Notes: generated from the sequence alone by a model not told the origin. A stretch of DNA of 64,000 nucleotides from Pelobacter seleniigenes DSM 18267 (GCF_000711225.1 NZ_JOMG01000002.1:2058501-2122500), one strand, 5' to 3'. Positions 43,092 through 52,098 are shown, counted from the stretch's first letter. Program-made: numbers and translations.

Positions 43092-43514
43092 TCAGCGGCC
43101 CCAGAAAAATCGGGTAAAGAAGCCGGTGAAAAACCCCCAGACCAGGTTGCTGAGAATGATGACCAGCGGTGTCAACAGCCCGAGGTTGAAGCCGGCGATA
43201 CCGCGATGATAGACGTAGGGGTAGAGGTAGAACAGCGCCACCAGCGACGGAATCAGGGAGAACCAGAGCCCTTTACGAACCCAACGGCAGCGTTGCCGGG
43301 GGGTGCCGATGGTGAGGAAGTACAACAGCCCCCAGAGTCCGCCGAAGAACATGGCCGGATAGAGGGCGGCCAGATCCAGGGATTGGGACAGCCTGACGTT
43401 CAACAGCTTCAGGATACCCCAATGCGTCCCCGCCCAGAGGAACAGGCTTTTGGCCAGCCCGCCCAGCAGACCGCCAACAAAACTGACCGCAATCAAAGCT
43501 CCGCTTTTCGGCAT
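43092..43514 (-). CDS. Hypothetical membrane protein
   Basis: The 140-residue protein has glycine-rich hydrophobic segments at about 6-26, 50-66, 85-100 and 112-135. GGAGG precedes the ATG. It is in tandem with the nuclease gene. The family is not recognised. Confidence 0.7.
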   Translation of the reverse strand: MPKSGALIAVSFVGGLLGGLAKSLFLWAGTHWGILKLLNVRLSQSLDLAALYPAMFFGGLWGLLYFLTIGTPRQRCRWVRKGLWFSLIPSLVALFYLYPYVYHRGIAGFNLGLLTPLVIILSNLVWGFFTGFFTRFFWGR

Positions 43515-43626
43515 GGTTCCTCCTGCAAGGGATGGTTGGAAAGGATTCCGCCGGGTTCAGAACATAACAAATATAGAAGATGTTGTCACTCCGGTGCGAT
43601 GTTCCGCCGGAGTCATTTGCGCAAGG

Positions 43627-43814
43627 CTAGCTCGTTGCCATCCGGAAACTCCGAAGGACAACGGCTAAGTTTTCAGATTGGAAACGAGCAATTTTTCGTT
43701 GTGGCAAGGAAATCAAGGGGTTGCGCGGAGGCGTAGTACTTTACGCCGCACAAGAAAACCCGCAGATTGACACCGCCATAACGAAAAAGGGCCGTTTCCG
43801 GATGAAAACTAGCT
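43627..43814 (-). repeat. MITE-like repeat, copy C (reverse)
   Basis: It is in reverse orientation: the left end CTAGCTCGTTGCCATCCGG is the inverse of the right end CGGATGAAAACTAGCT. Its last bases supply the TAG stop of larE on the minus strand. Confidence 0.82.
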
Positions 43815-44639
43815 CAGATCGAGGGCCTCGTTCATGCTGCCGCTCCGGAAGCCTTGCAGGTCCAGGGTGACATAGTCAAAACCGTTTGCTTTGAACCGCT
43901 CGACAACTTCGTTGCGTAAGGCACTGTCAACCAACCGGGTGAGATCGGCCGGGGCAACTTCAATGCGGGCCAGGCGGTCATGGCAGCGAACCCGATAGTT
44001 TTTGAACCCCTGTTCCCTGAGCCAGGTTTCGCAACGTTCGATCTGCTCCAACTTTTCCAGGGTGATGGCCGTTCCATAGGGAAAACGGGTCGCGAGGCAG
44101 GCCAGGGGCTGCATATCCCAGGTTGGCAGCTGCAGTTGCCGGCTCAGATCGCGAATGTCCTGTTTGGTGAGGCCGGCTTCCAACAAAGGCGAGCGCACCC
44201 CCAATTCGGTCAGGGCCTGCTGGCCGGGACGGAAATCATTCAGATCGTCCAGGTTTGATCCATCCGCCAGCGCCGCAAGCTCTTCATTCTGCAGTTCTGC
44301 CAGGAACTTGCTGAAGATATTAAACTTGCACAGATAGCAGCGTTCCGGAGGGTTATTGACAAATTCGGGTTCGTCAAGGGCCGGATTCTCAATGAGGCGA
44401 TGGCGAACCCCGAATTGCGCTGCCAGCTTGCGGCTTTGCTCGATCTCGAAGGCAGGAATGATCGGTGCCGTCGCGGTCAGGGCAAGAACTTTGTCCGCGC
44501 CCAGGGTGAGCGTTGCCACCTTGAGGAGAAAGGTGGAATCAACCCCACCTGAATAGGCGACGGCAACCGACCCGAGGTTGCGCAACAGCTCTTGCAGACG
44601 TTGGTACTTCTGCTCCAGGGGCATTGGCGAAGCGGTCAA
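43809..44639 (-). CDS. larE: ATP-dependent sulfur transferase LarE
   Basis: LarE donates sulfur for the nickel-pincer cofactor of lactate racemase and related enzymes. The 276-residue PP-loop protein has VAVAYSGGVDSTFLLKVA, PERCYLCKFNIFSKF and PLACLATRFPYGT. The CxxC plus the later Cys match the three-cysteine type that binds a [4Fe-4S] cluster rather than being sacrificial. No larA, larB or larC is adjacent. The stop codon lies in a repeat terminus, so the C-terminus may have been altered by insertion. It overlaps the Rrf2 gene by 4 bases. Confidence 0.9.
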   Translation of the reverse strand: MTASPMPLEQKYQRLQELLRNLGSVAVAYSGGVDSTFLLKVATLTLGADKVLALTATAPIIPAFEIEQSRKLAAQFGVRHRLIENPALDEPEFVNNPPERCYLCKFNIFSKFLAELQNEELAALADGSNLDDLNDFRPGQQALTELGVRSPLLEAGLTKQDIRDLSRQLQLPTWDMQPLACLATRFPYGTAITLEKLEQIERCETWLREQGFKNYRVRCHDRLARIEVAPADLTRLVDSALRNEVVERFKANGFDYVTLDLQGFRSGSMNEALDLS

Positions 44640-45112
44640 ATGAAATACATGAACCGGTGATCCAGCTCTTTTTCCAGGCCCATTTCCTGCCCCTTATCAC
44701 AAAGGTCCTTCAGGGTGATGGACGCAAAATAATCGCCGAGGATCCGGCTTCCTTCAGCCCAGATGTGCTGGGTCAGACACTGATTGTCAAATTCGCAGAC
44801 CGGGGGCGATTCGCCATCCTTGCGCAGGCCTTTAATGCAGTTGACCAGCAGGAGTTCGCCCTCCGCAGCCAGGACAATTTCCTTGACCGTGATCTTGTCG
44901 GCGGATCGGGCCAGGCTGTACCCGCCTTGCGGGCCACGCCTGCTTTTGAGCAGGCCGGCTTTCTTCAGATCCTGAAAAATCTGCTCAAGATAGCGCGGGG
45001 AAATATTTTGCCGTCTGGAGATATCCTTGATTTGTGCAGGCAGGTTTCCGGCATGATAAGCCATATCAAACATGGCACGGACACCGTAGCGACTTTTGGT
45101 CGATAGCTTCAT
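44636..45112 (-). CDS. Rrf2-family transcriptional regulator (IscR-like)
   Basis: The 158-residue protein has a winged helix (MKLSTKSRYGVRAMFDMAY, SPRYLEQIFQDLKKAGLL, SRRGPQGGYSLAR) and three cysteines in NCIKGLRKDGESPPVCEFDN plus QC, the position that holds a [2Fe-2S] cluster in IscR. It probably senses sulfur or iron-sulfur status and is co-transcribed with larE, which it may control. Confidence 0.93.
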   Translation of the reverse strand: MKLSTKSRYGVRAMFDMAYHAGNLPAQIKDISRRQNISPRYLEQIFQDLKKAGLLKSRRGPQGGYSLARSADKITVKEIVLAAEGELLLVNCIKGLRKDGESPPVCEFDNQCLTQHIWAEGSRILGDYFASITLKDLCDKGQEMGLEKELDHRFMYFI

Positions 45113-45141
45113 TTTATCGTCTCCTTAATATGCTTGTTTGC

Positions 45142-45170
45142 ACTATATGAATCTCTACTTTTACTGTCAA
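45142..45170 (-). promoter_or_regulatory. Promoter of the rrf2-larE operon
   Basis: On the minus strand TTGACA (45170-45165), 17 bases, then TATAGT (45147-45142), about 30 bases before the ATG. Near-consensus. Confidence 0.8.
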
Positions 45171-45385
45171 GAATAAAGCACTATTTTTAACTGGAATATT
45201 TGGAAATTGAATTGATCCCAGGATGATCGGGAATGATTCCGGGCTGTTTGCCAGGCTGAACCGGTGCCGGGCCGTTGGGTTTGCGGCCTTGCCGGGGAGG
45301 ATTGCGCTGTCGATTGTTACCAGTAACGCGCTACTTCATGCTAGTATTCGGCATCCATTCAGCACCATCGTTACGGGAGAGGTTG

Positions 45386-45793
45386 ATGAAAGAGTACCGG
45401 TTTCAATTGGAATTTTCCGTCAGGGATTACGAATGCGACATGCAGGGGCATGTCAACAATGCCGTTTATCTCAACTATCTGGAGCACTCGCGGCATCAAT
45501 TTCTCAAAGAGGAACTGGGGCTGAACTTTGCCGATTTTGTCGGCCGCGGCATCAGCCTGGTGGTCATTCGGGCCGAGCTGGATTACAAACGGTCCCTGCA
45601 GAGCGGTGACCGTTTCATGGTCGGGGTGATTCTGGAGAAAGTTTCGCCGCTGCGCTACTGCTTTATCCAGGACATCTATCTGCTGCCGGAAAAAAAATTG
45701 GTTCTCAAAGCCAGGGTGACCGGAACCGCCGTTAATGCCCAGGGTCGACCGGAACTGCCGGAGGAGATCAGCGCTGCGTTGAATGCCCGCTAG
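45386..45793 (+). CDS. 4HBT/YbgC-type acyl-CoA thioesterase
   Basis: The 135-residue hot-dog-fold protein has VRDYECDMQGHVNNAVYLNY, with the catalytic-type Asp and the HVNN motif, and YLEHSRHQFL. ATG 45386 follows GGGAGAGG. It hydrolyses an acyl-CoA, substrate unknown. It stands alone. Confidence 0.9.
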   Translation: MKEYRFQLEFSVRDYECDMQGHVNNAVYLNYLEHSRHQFLKEELGLNFADFVGRGISLVVIRAELDYKRSLQSGDRFMVGVILEKVSPLRYCFIQDIYLLPEKKLVLKARVTGTAVNAQGRPELPEEISAALNAR

Positions 45794-45891
45794 CAGCCGG
45801 AAAAAAGGCAGTTGCCCACTAATAAATGGCACGGGCAGGAAACTGCCAACGTTCCCGCCCGCGCTTGCATGAACCAATAGCAGGGCGAAGG

Positions 45892-46719
45892 TTATTTCCG
45901 GCGCAACTTGATGCCTTGGTGGGTCAGCTCGATCAGCCCCTGCTTGTAGAGCCCGCCAACAGCTTTTTTAAACGCTTTCTTACTCATTCCCAGCCGGTTT
46001 TTAATCAGTTCCGGCGGACTCTGATCATGGAGCGGCAGGGATCCCGTGGCGGCCAGGGCCTCCATGATTGTTGCGCTGGCATCGTCTATCCCTTCTTTCC
46101 CGGTGCGCCGCAGGGAAATGTCGATGCGATTGTCCCCCCGAATCCTGGCCACGTAACCGGTGGTCCGGTCCCCTGTCTTCATCCCGGTCGGAATATCGTT
46201 GCGGTAGAGTAACGCCTCGTAGGTATGGTTGGCGATGACTTTGGCGCCAAGATCGGTGAAGGCCCAGATCAGCACCTCCACTTCGTCGCCCGGTTGCAGG
46301 TCCCGATTCTCTTTGACCAGAAACTTCTCCAGGCGACTTGAGGCAATCGGCCGGTTCTGGTCATCCAGGCAAATGCGCACCAGGTAATGCCGTCCGTCGA
46401 GCATTTTCCGGGCCTGTTCGCTGAACGGGGCGAGCAGATCCTTGTCCAGTCCCCAAGCGAGAAAGGTTCCATGGGGGCCGCTGCTGCGCGCTTGCAATTG
46501 GACGAATTCGCCGACCTGGGCCAGGGGCATGCTGGTGGTAGCCGCCAATTGATTGTTGCGATCAAGATAGACAAACACCGCCAGGTCCATGCCGGGCGCA
46601 AGCTCACGGGGGCATTCCCGGCTGGGAAGCAAAAGTTCAGGTCCGGGCGTTGCCAGCCAGGCCCCGCGGGAATCAATGCGGGCGATTTTAAAATTATAGC
46701 GATAACCGGGTAAAACCAT
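45892..46719 (-). CDS. cvfB: S1-like RNA-binding protein CvfB
   Basis: The 275-residue protein shows the CvfB pattern: repeated S1-type barrels (DSRGAWLATPGPELLLPSR, PHGTFLAWGLDKDLLAPF) and a C-terminal winged helix with LGMSKKAFKKAVGGLYKQG and IKLRRK. CvfB-type proteins influence virulence-gene expression in Gram-positives. It is 12 bases downstream of the MFS gene on the same strand. Confidence 0.92.
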   Translation of the reverse strand: MVLPGYRYNFKIARIDSRGAWLATPGPELLLPSRECPRELAPGMDLAVFVYLDRNNQLAATTSMPLAQVGEFVQLQARSSGPHGTFLAWGLDKDLLAPFSEQARKMLDGRHYLVRICLDDQNRPIASSRLEKFLVKENRDLQPGDEVEVLIWAFTDLGAKVIANHTYEALLYRNDIPTGMKTGDRTTGYVARIRGDNRIDISLRRTGKEGIDDASATIMEALAATGSLPLHDQSPPELIKNRLGMSKKAFKKAVGGLYKQGLIELTHQGIKLRRK

Positions 46720-46731
46720 AAAAATACCTTT

Positions 46732-47880
46732 CTAGCGGGACTGAACTCTGCCAATGCAGAGAAATCCCAGGATGCAGACAACGGCCAGCAACAGCAGGAA
46801 CCCGCTCCACCCGAAATGGCGATAAGCAATTCCGGGTGCAAAGGAACCGACGCTGCCGCCGGAGTAATAAAAAGCGACATAGAGCCCGTTGGTCAGGCCG
46901 CGGTATTCTTGCCCGGCCAGTCGATTGACCAAGCCGGATGCCGTGGAATGAACCAGGAACATGGCGCCACAAAAAAGAAACATCATGGCGAACAGCAGCC
47001 AGATCTGGGCGCTGCCCAGCCCAAACAGCGTGCAGCCCAGACAGAACAGACCCACTTTGACGGTTCTGATCTCGCCCTTGATCCAGGCGACAAAGCGCGG
47101 TGCGCCGAGGGAGGTGACAATCCCCATCATATAGCCTGAATACATCAGGCCGATTCTTAATTCATCTGCCTGGGCGCTAAGCTCGGTGAGCCGGAAAGGC
47201 AGGAAGTTCATGACCGCCGCAAAAATCAGGAACAGGCAGAAGATCGCCAGATAAATGGGCAGAAAGCCGGGTTTGCGCAGTACTTCCAGCATCGCCTGCG
47301 GTTGTGGACGGACCAGTTTCGGCGGCCCGCCCGTCGGGAGTTTGAAGAGGGTCGCAAAGCCGAGCAACAGACTGGCGGCCAGCACGATAAAGCTGAACCG
47401 CCAGCCAAACAGGTTGGCGATCAGGCCCGAGGTCGCGCGCCCGGCAAAACCGCCGAAGATGGTGGCCGCAATGTAAAGCGCCATGACCCGCTGCACGGTA
47501 TCCGCGGAAGACCGCCCGGAGAGGTAGGTCATCAGCGAGGTCAGGATCGCCGGCACCAGCAGCCCCTGGAGCAGGCGGATCAGGATCAGTATTGAAAAGC
47601 TGTTGGTGGCGGCAAAGAACAGTTCCGAGATCGCCAACAACGGAACGGCCCATTTCAAAACCCGCACCGGGGAGACCGTTTCGAGCAGATAACCGTAAGC
47701 CAGGGGGGCCAGCGCCAAGGGGATAAAGGTGACGGTTGTCAAGGCCGCCGCGGCCTCGCGACTGACTGCAAATTCCCGGCTTAATACCGGCAAAAGCGGC
47801 TGCGGAGCATAAAGAGCCGAAAGCACAAGAATTGTATTCAGGATAATCGGCAGCAGGTCCGAATTTTTTCGCAACAGCAT
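46732..47880 (-). CDS. MFS transporter
   Basis: The 382-residue, 12-helix MFS protein has ILVLSALYAPQPLLPVLSRE at the start, LIRLLQGLLVPAILTSLMTY and GFAGRATSGLIANLFGWRFS, of the YnfM/arabinose-exporter-like group. ATG 47880 is preferred; the longer open frame adds a non-hydrophobic 94-residue stretch without start signals. The exported compound is unknown. Confidence 0.9.
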   Translation of the reverse strand: MLLRKNSDLLPIILNTILVLSALYAPQPLLPVLSREFAVSREAAAALTTVTFIPLALAPLAYGYLLETVSPVRVLKWAVPLLAISELFFAATNSFSILILIRLLQGLLVPAILTSLMTYLSGRSSADTVQRVMALYIAATIFGGFAGRATSGLIANLFGWRFSFIVLAASLLLGFATLFKLPTGGPPKLVRPQPQAMLEVLRKPGFLPIYLAIFCLFLIFAAVMNFLPFRLTELSAQADELRIGLMYSGYMMGIVTSLGAPRFVAWIKGEIRTVKVGLFCLGCTLFGLGSAQIWLLFAMMFLFCGAMFLVHSTASGLVNRLAGQEYRGLTNGLYVAFYYSGGSVGSFAPGIAYRHFGWSGFLLLLAVVCILGFLCIGRVQSR

Positions 47881-48089
47881 TGTCTTGGCTCTCGGGATGG
47901 GTTTATTGTTATTTCCTGTAGCAGAAACCCGATCTGCTGTATAGCAAAAAGGCGCCTCCTCAACAGGGTCTGGAGTTGGAGCGACCCTCATTAATTTTAA
48001 TACCTGTAACCCGATAACCATCACATTTTCAGTTTGGGTTGCTGTTGCGCCCGGCGAAGGGTGCTTGGCAGCGCAAAGGGGAATGGGAC

Positions 48090-48362
48090 ATGCAAAAAAA
48101 AGATAGCAGGACAGAGGTTGATGATTGCAGCGAAAAACAATGTTACCTTGAATCTCCGCCAAGTCGCAAACGTGCCTGGCTGCGCAGATTGATCATGCTC
48201 GGCATGCTTGGCCTGTTACTCTGGTTTTTTAACAGTTATCTGGAGGTCTTCCCGGCGAGCAACGAATCCTGCTCCTGGTGTCGGCTTGCCCGTCCCGTCG
48301 ACCAGCCAGGTGACGAGGTCGGGAACATGGCCCGGCCGGGGCGTTTGGTCCATCTGTCCTGA
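48090..48362 (+). CDS. Hypothetical 90-aa protein with one membrane helix
   Basis: It begins MQKKDSRTEVDDCSEKQCYL, has basic residues and then a hydrophobic helix LIMLGMLGLLLWFF (about residues 35-48), followed by ESCSWCRLARP. The cysteines on both sides may bind metal. The ribosome site is modest. It could be real or a decayed gene; the tail from residue 60 does not look well conserved. Confidence 0.4.
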   Translation: MQKKDSRTEVDDCSEKQCYLESPPSRKRAWLRRLIMLGMLGLLLWFFNSYLEVFPASNESCSWCRLARPVDQPGDEVGNMARPGRLVHLS

Positions 48363-48595
48363 CGGGCTGTGGACGAAAATTACCCTGGAGCCTTTCCTAA
48401 AGGGACATCCCTTTGCTCCGCTTTTACAAAATCACCGCATAACAACCCGTCCCCCGATTCTGTCAACATATCCCTGGGTTCTGAAGAACCTTTTCAGCTC
48501 ACTCAGAGAGGTCCCCGGTGTTTCCCCGGTTTGTTTTCGGGCCGGTCTTGTTTGCCCCGTGCGCGGTAGCCCCACCTCTGGAAACGCCATAAAAA

Positions 48596-48610
48596 TGATC
48601 ATGAATATCA
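48596..48610. promoter_or_regulatory. Fur-like box upstream of the porin
   Basis: TGATCAT-G-AATATCA fits the 7-1-7 Fur pattern in 12 of 14 positions. It is separated from the porin start by a MITE-like repeat. Confidence 0.55.
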
Positions 48611-48624
48611 TTTTCCTTGGAGGT

Positions 48625-48640
48625 TGTGATTCTGGTCACA
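48625..48640. promoter_or_regulatory. CRP-like site
   Basis: TGTGATTCTGGTCACA has the TGTGA-N6-TCACA pattern of the Crp/Fnr family, 14 bases after the Fur-like box. Confidence 0.5.
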
Positions 48641-48680
48641 GATCTTCCTCCTCTTTTGCCCTAAATTTCCGCCATTCCAT

Positions 48681-48867
48681 CGCTAGTTTTTATCCGGAAA
48701 CGGCCCTTTTCCGCTGTGGCGGTGTCAATCTGCGGGTTTCTTGGGCGGCGTAATGGACTACGCCTCCACGCAACCCCTTGATTTCCTTACCGCAACGGAA
48801 AATTGCTCGTTTCCAATCTAAAAGCTTAGCCGTTGCCCTTTGGAGTTTCCGGATGACAACTCGCTAG
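48681..48867 (+). repeat. MITE-like repeat, copy D (forward)
   Basis: The ends are CGCTAGTTTTTATCCGG and CCGGATGACAACTCGCTAG, inverted and both containing CGCTAG. It lies between the Fur/CRP-like sites and the porin gene. The rest of 48363-48680 holds no gene I can support. Confidence 0.82.
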
Positions 48868-49005
48868 CTTTTAGAGCCGTTTGTGACCGGTCAGCCGGTC
48901 TTTCCTGGCCGCTTCCTGGAGCGGTTGCGGCAGAAAATTGCCGGGGTCCTGCCTGTCGGTCAGGGCTGAATATCATCAAATCTATTTCAAGAGGAAGGTT
49001 GTTTT

Positions 49006-50073
49006 ATGCGTTTTTCAGTCGTTTTTATGCTGGGGGTGTTGTTGCTGTTGACCACGAATGCGGCAGCGGATGATGAGCTGTTGTCGAGTCGGGTAGCTGC
49101 CTTGGAAGATTCTCTGCAGCACAGTTTTCTCAACAAGGTGGCTCTGTCCGGGCTGGTTGAGGTCGAAGCCGGGTATCGCTCTGGTTTTGACGATGCCAAG
49201 GAGAGTGATGTCGACCTGACCAATGTCGAGCTGGGCCTTGAGGTCGAGCTGACCAGCTTTGCCTCTGCTTTTGTCCTGGCCAAGTGGGAAGAAGATGGCG
49301 GGGAAGGGGTGTTCGTCGATGAAGGAGGGATCCTGCTCGGCAATCTTGAGCAGGCGGGCTTCTCGGTTAGCGTCGGTAAGCTGTACGTTCCATTCGGGGT
49401 TTTTGAAACCGCCATGGTTAGCGATCCGTTGACTTTGGAATTGGGCGAGACCCGGGAAGGGGCCGTGACGGTCGATGTCGCCGGCGGAGGATTTTACGGA
49501 TCGGTCTATGCCTTTAACAGCGCCGTTGGAGACAGTGAAGATGACGACATGTTGGATGCTTACGGACTCAAGGCCGGCTATGCTTTTGAAGGCAGTGTCG
49601 TAACCGCCGATCTGTCGGTGGGCTATATCAGCAACCTGACGTCGTCAGGAGGGTTCTCCGACTATCTGGCCGACGAAGGGATTGACCTGATTGATGATTA
49701 CAGTGCCGGGGTAACGGCCAGTGCAGTGGTCAGCGTTGCTGATGTGACTCTGATCGGCGAATACCTGACGGCTTTGGACAACGACTACCTGGCCGGAGCA
49801 GATGATCAGCCGGCGGCCTGGAACCTTGAGCTCGATTATAACTTTACTCTTTCCGGTCAGCCGACCGTGCTGGCGGTGGCTTATCAGGGAACGGCCGAAG
49901 CGGCGTTTCTGGGCTTACCCGAGCTGCGGGTACTGGCGGCGCTGAGTTATGAGATCACCGCGGGGCTGGGGGTTGCCCTCGAAGTCTCCCATGATGAGGA
50001 TTATGATCAGGCTGATGGTGGCAGTGGTGAGACGGCCGATGCCGTCATCTGCCAGCTGGCGGTGGAGTTCTGA
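49006..50073 (+). CDS. LbtU-family siderophore porin-like outer-membrane protein
   Basis: The 355-residue protein has a signal peptide (first ~21 residues) and a short coiled region, then a beta-barrel. Features matching the LbtU family are LSGLVEVEAGYRSGFDDAKE, VSVGKLYVPFGVFETAMVS and DPLTLELGETREGAVTVD. It is very acidic. Such porins serve TonB-independent siderophore uptake. GAGGAAGG precedes the ATG. The upstream Fur-like box supports an iron role. A 12-bp hairpin (50121-50156) follows. Confidence 0.82.
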   Translation: MRFSVVFMLGVLLLLTTNAAADDELLSSRVAALEDSLQHSFLNKVALSGLVEVEAGYRSGFDDAKESDVDLTNVELGLEVELTSFASAFVLAKWEEDGGEGVFVDEGGILLGNLEQAGFSVSVGKLYVPFGVFETAMVSDPLTLELGETREGAVTVDVAGGGFYGSVYAFNSAVGDSEDDDMLDAYGLKAGYAFEGSVVTADLSVGYISNLTSSGGFSDYLADEGIDLIDDYSAGVTASAVVSVADVTLIGEYLTALDNDYLAGADDQPAAWNLELDYNFTLSGQPTVLAVAYQGTAEAAFLGLPELRVLAALSYEITAGLGVALEVSHDEDYDQADGGSGETADAVICQLAVEF

Positions 50074-50120
50074 CCCTTAACCCGGCGGCGGGTGCCCAAA
50101 AGCAAAAGCAGGTTGTTGCA

Positions 50121-50156
50121 GCGAGGTCGGGAGTCGCGTACTTTTCCCGACCTCGC
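50121..50156 (+). terminator. Hairpin after the porin gene
   Basis: GCGAGGTCGGGA (50121-50132) pairs perfectly with TCCCGACCTCGC (50145-50156). No T tract follows, so it may be a processing or Rho-assisted stop rather than a classic terminator. Confidence 0.5.
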
Positions 50157-50257
50157 ATAACCGCAGGGGCTGGGCAGGAATGGTTTGTTCCGTTCCCGGT
50201 TTGGTGGGTGGAGAAAGATTAAATATGTTGACTCTGTTGGCAGGGTTGCATAAGTTA

Positions 50258-50272
50258 TGATAATGAATTTCA
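50258..50272. promoter_or_regulatory. Fur-like box upstream of the DUF3793 gene
   Basis: TGATAAT-G-AATTTCA fits the 7-1-7 Fur pattern. A -35-like TTGACT lies at 50228 with a weak TAAGTT 17 bases on. A MITE-like repeat separates it from the gene. Confidence 0.55.
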
Positions 50273-50312
50273 ATTTCCTGGAAATGTTCGCCATTTTGTC
50301 GGGCATTATTTA

Positions 50313-50499
50313 TAGCTAGTTGGCATCCGGAAACTCCGGATGCTAACGCATAAGTTTTCAGATTGGAAACGAGCAATTTTTCGTTGTGGCAAGGAAATCA
50401 AGGGCTTCTGCGGAGGCGTAGTTCTTTACGCCGCACAAATAAGCCCGCAGATTGACACCGCCACAGCGGAAAAGGGCCGTTTCCGGATGATAACGAGCT
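50313..50499 (-). repeat. MITE-like repeat, copy E (reverse)
   Basis: It is in reverse orientation, with ends GCTAGTTGGCATCCGG and CCGGATGATAACGAGC. It ends 11 bases before the DUF3793 ATG, so the ribosome-binding region borders the element. Confidence 0.82.
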
Positions 50500-50510
50500 T
50501 GGTGAGCTGA

Positions 50511-51209
50511 ATGAACGCTGGATTACAACACAACAATGGTCTTGGCGGTACAAGCTGCTGTCAGCAGTTGAATTGCCCGCCACAGCAAACCGGGCGGGAC
50601 CTGACTTGGGTCGATCTGGTCGGGTTTTACCCCGCCCCGCAGGAATGTCTGGCGGCTTTCCTGGTCTCCTCTGCAGCCGAGGTCCTGGCCGGGGTCAAAC
50701 CTGCCAACCTGATCCGCATGGTCAAGCGAACCCTGCCCTGTGGCCGTGCCATGTATCCGCTTTGGCAGGAATATGGCGCGGCATTGCTGAAAAAGTCAGC
50801 CCTCGCGGCGCTTCCCCTGCGGGATGATAATGACGGCCTGTTACTGCTGCTGTATCGGCCCGATTTGCTGCAAACGCGGCTTTCCGGGCGGACCATGCAG
50901 GCTTTTCTGGAGCGCTGCGGTTATCCCCGGCCATTAACCGTGCAGAGCAGCCTGCTGCATCTGCAGCAACGCTTTCAGGTTAGTGGCTCGCCGGATGAGG
51001 TCGGTTTTTTCCTGGGCTATCCGGCCAAAGATATCAAGGGCTTTATGAATGGTCGGGAAAAACCCTGGCAAGGGCGCTGTTTATGGCGGGTTTACGGACC
51101 GCCGCGGCGGAGTCTGGATCTGTACCGGCGCTTTTGCCGTGAGCGGTCCAGTGTGACCGCGCGCCTGGTTTCCGGCTGCTGTCCCCGGGACCTGCTGGTG
51201 GCGGCCTGA
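50511..51209 (+). CDS. DUF3793 family protein
   Basis: The 232-residue protein resembles DUF3793: CLAAFLVSSAAEVLAGVKPA, LLLYRPDLLQTRL and the conserved DEVGFFLGYPAKDIKGFMNG with WRVYG following. The function is unknown, but in anaerobes the family often lies with flavodoxin and iron genes, as here. The ribosome site is poor. The N-terminal ~30 residues are atypical, so the true start may be later. It ends next to the Crp/Fnr gene. Confidence 0.8.
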   Translation: MNAGLQHNNGLGGTSCCQQLNCPPQQTGRDLTWVDLVGFYPAPQECLAAFLVSSAAEVLAGVKPANLIRMVKRTLPCGRAMYPLWQEYGAALLKKSALAALPLRDDNDGLLLLLYRPDLLQTRLSGRTMQAFLERCGYPRPLTVQSSLLHLQQRFQVSGSPDEVGFFLGYPAKDIKGFMNGREKPWQGRCLWRVYGPPRRSLDLYRRFCRERSSVTARLVSGCCPRDLLVAA

Positions 51210-51210
51210 T

Positions 51211-51924
51211 ATGCACAACCAGGACATTGCTTTGCTGGCCGCAGCTCCCTTGCTGGCCGGAGTCAGCGCAGCAGAGGTCAGCGCTTTTGCTGAGGCAGGC
51301 CGCCATCGGGTGCTCAAAGGGCGGTTTGGACGGATTCCCCCCGAAGAGCTGTCCCAGCGGCTGTTTTTTGTGCTGAGCGGGGAGGTCAAGATGATCCAGC
51401 TGGCTCCCGATGGCCAGGAATGTCTGCTGCAGCGCGTCGGACCGGGAGAGTTTTTCTGTCTGTCGTCGGTGATTTCAGGTTTCTCCTGCCACAGTGAAGG
51501 AGTCAGTGCCGGGACAACCCAGATTCTTTCCTGGGGGCAGGACTATTTTCGGACCTTCATGCGTGGCAATGCCCAGATCTACAATAACCTGCTGGCGCAG
51601 ATGGCTTCGCAGGTGACTCGTGAACGCGAACTGCGCACGCTGTCCCGTTGTTGCAAAGCTGATGTCAAGGTTGTTGCCTACCTCCTGCATAAAATCAGAA
51701 ACGGCCAGTGCTGTTCGCAATACGGCAAGACGGTTGTTGATTTGCGGCCGATCAATGTGACGGCCCAGGAACTCGGCGTGGCTCGGGAAACCCTTTCCCG
51801 TTGTCTGCAACGGTTGGTCGACAGGCGTTGTATCTCCTATCAGCGCGGGCTGGTCAAAATTTCCGAGCTGGACAGGCTGGAGGCAGTGCTGGATGAAGAC
51901 GACTGCAAGTGCAGTTGTCTGTAG
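51211..51924 (+). CDS. Crp/Fnr-family transcriptional regulator, cysteine-rich
   Basis: The 237-residue regulator has a cyclic-nucleotide-type sensor barrel (LFFVLSGEVKMIQLAPDGQE, VGPGEFFCLSSVISGF) and a C-terminal helix-turn-helix (VTAQELGVARETLSRCLQRL). Cysteines are frequent (RCCKADVK, QCCSQY, terminal CKCSCL), suggesting metal or redox sensing. It starts one base after the DUF3793 stop. It may bind the TGTGA-N6-TCACA-type sites in this region. Confidence 0.92.
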   Translation: MHNQDIALLAAAPLLAGVSAAEVSAFAEAGRHRVLKGRFGRIPPEELSQRLFFVLSGEVKMIQLAPDGQECLLQRVGPGEFFCLSSVISGFSCHSEGVSAGTTQILSWGQDYFRTFMRGNAQIYNNLLAQMASQVTRERELRTLSRCCKADVKVVAYLLHKIRNGQCCSQYGKTVVDLRPINVTAQELGVARETLSRCLQRLVDRRCISYQRGLVKISELDRLEAVLDEDDCKCSCL

Positions 51925-52004
51925 ACCGGTTGGCGGATAACGCGTCTCGCCCTTCTTTCCATCTCTTCTTCACCTATCTGCTCAGCTGAAAAATTCTTTC
52001 CAGG

Positions 52005-52061
52005 CGTGACCTGGGTCACAACAAGACCTTGCGAACTGGATTAATATGAAAATGAATTTCA
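52005..52061. promoter_or_regulatory. CRP-like and Fur-like sites upstream of the flavodoxin gene
   Basis: CGTGACCTGGGTCACA (52005-52020) is one base from TGTGA-N6-TCACA. TGAAAAT-G-AATTTCA (52047-52061) is a 7-1-7 Fur-like box. Both lie within 95 bases of the flavodoxin ATG. Confidence 0.55.
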
Positions 52062-52098
52062 AAATTAGTTTGATTCTTTAACCATAAAGGAGTCGAAG

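Noticed and set aside
48090-48362. Hypothetical 90-aa gene considered as a FeoB-type Cys-rich protein
   Set aside because: The cysteine spacing and helix position do not match that family; kept only as an unnamed low-confidence gene.
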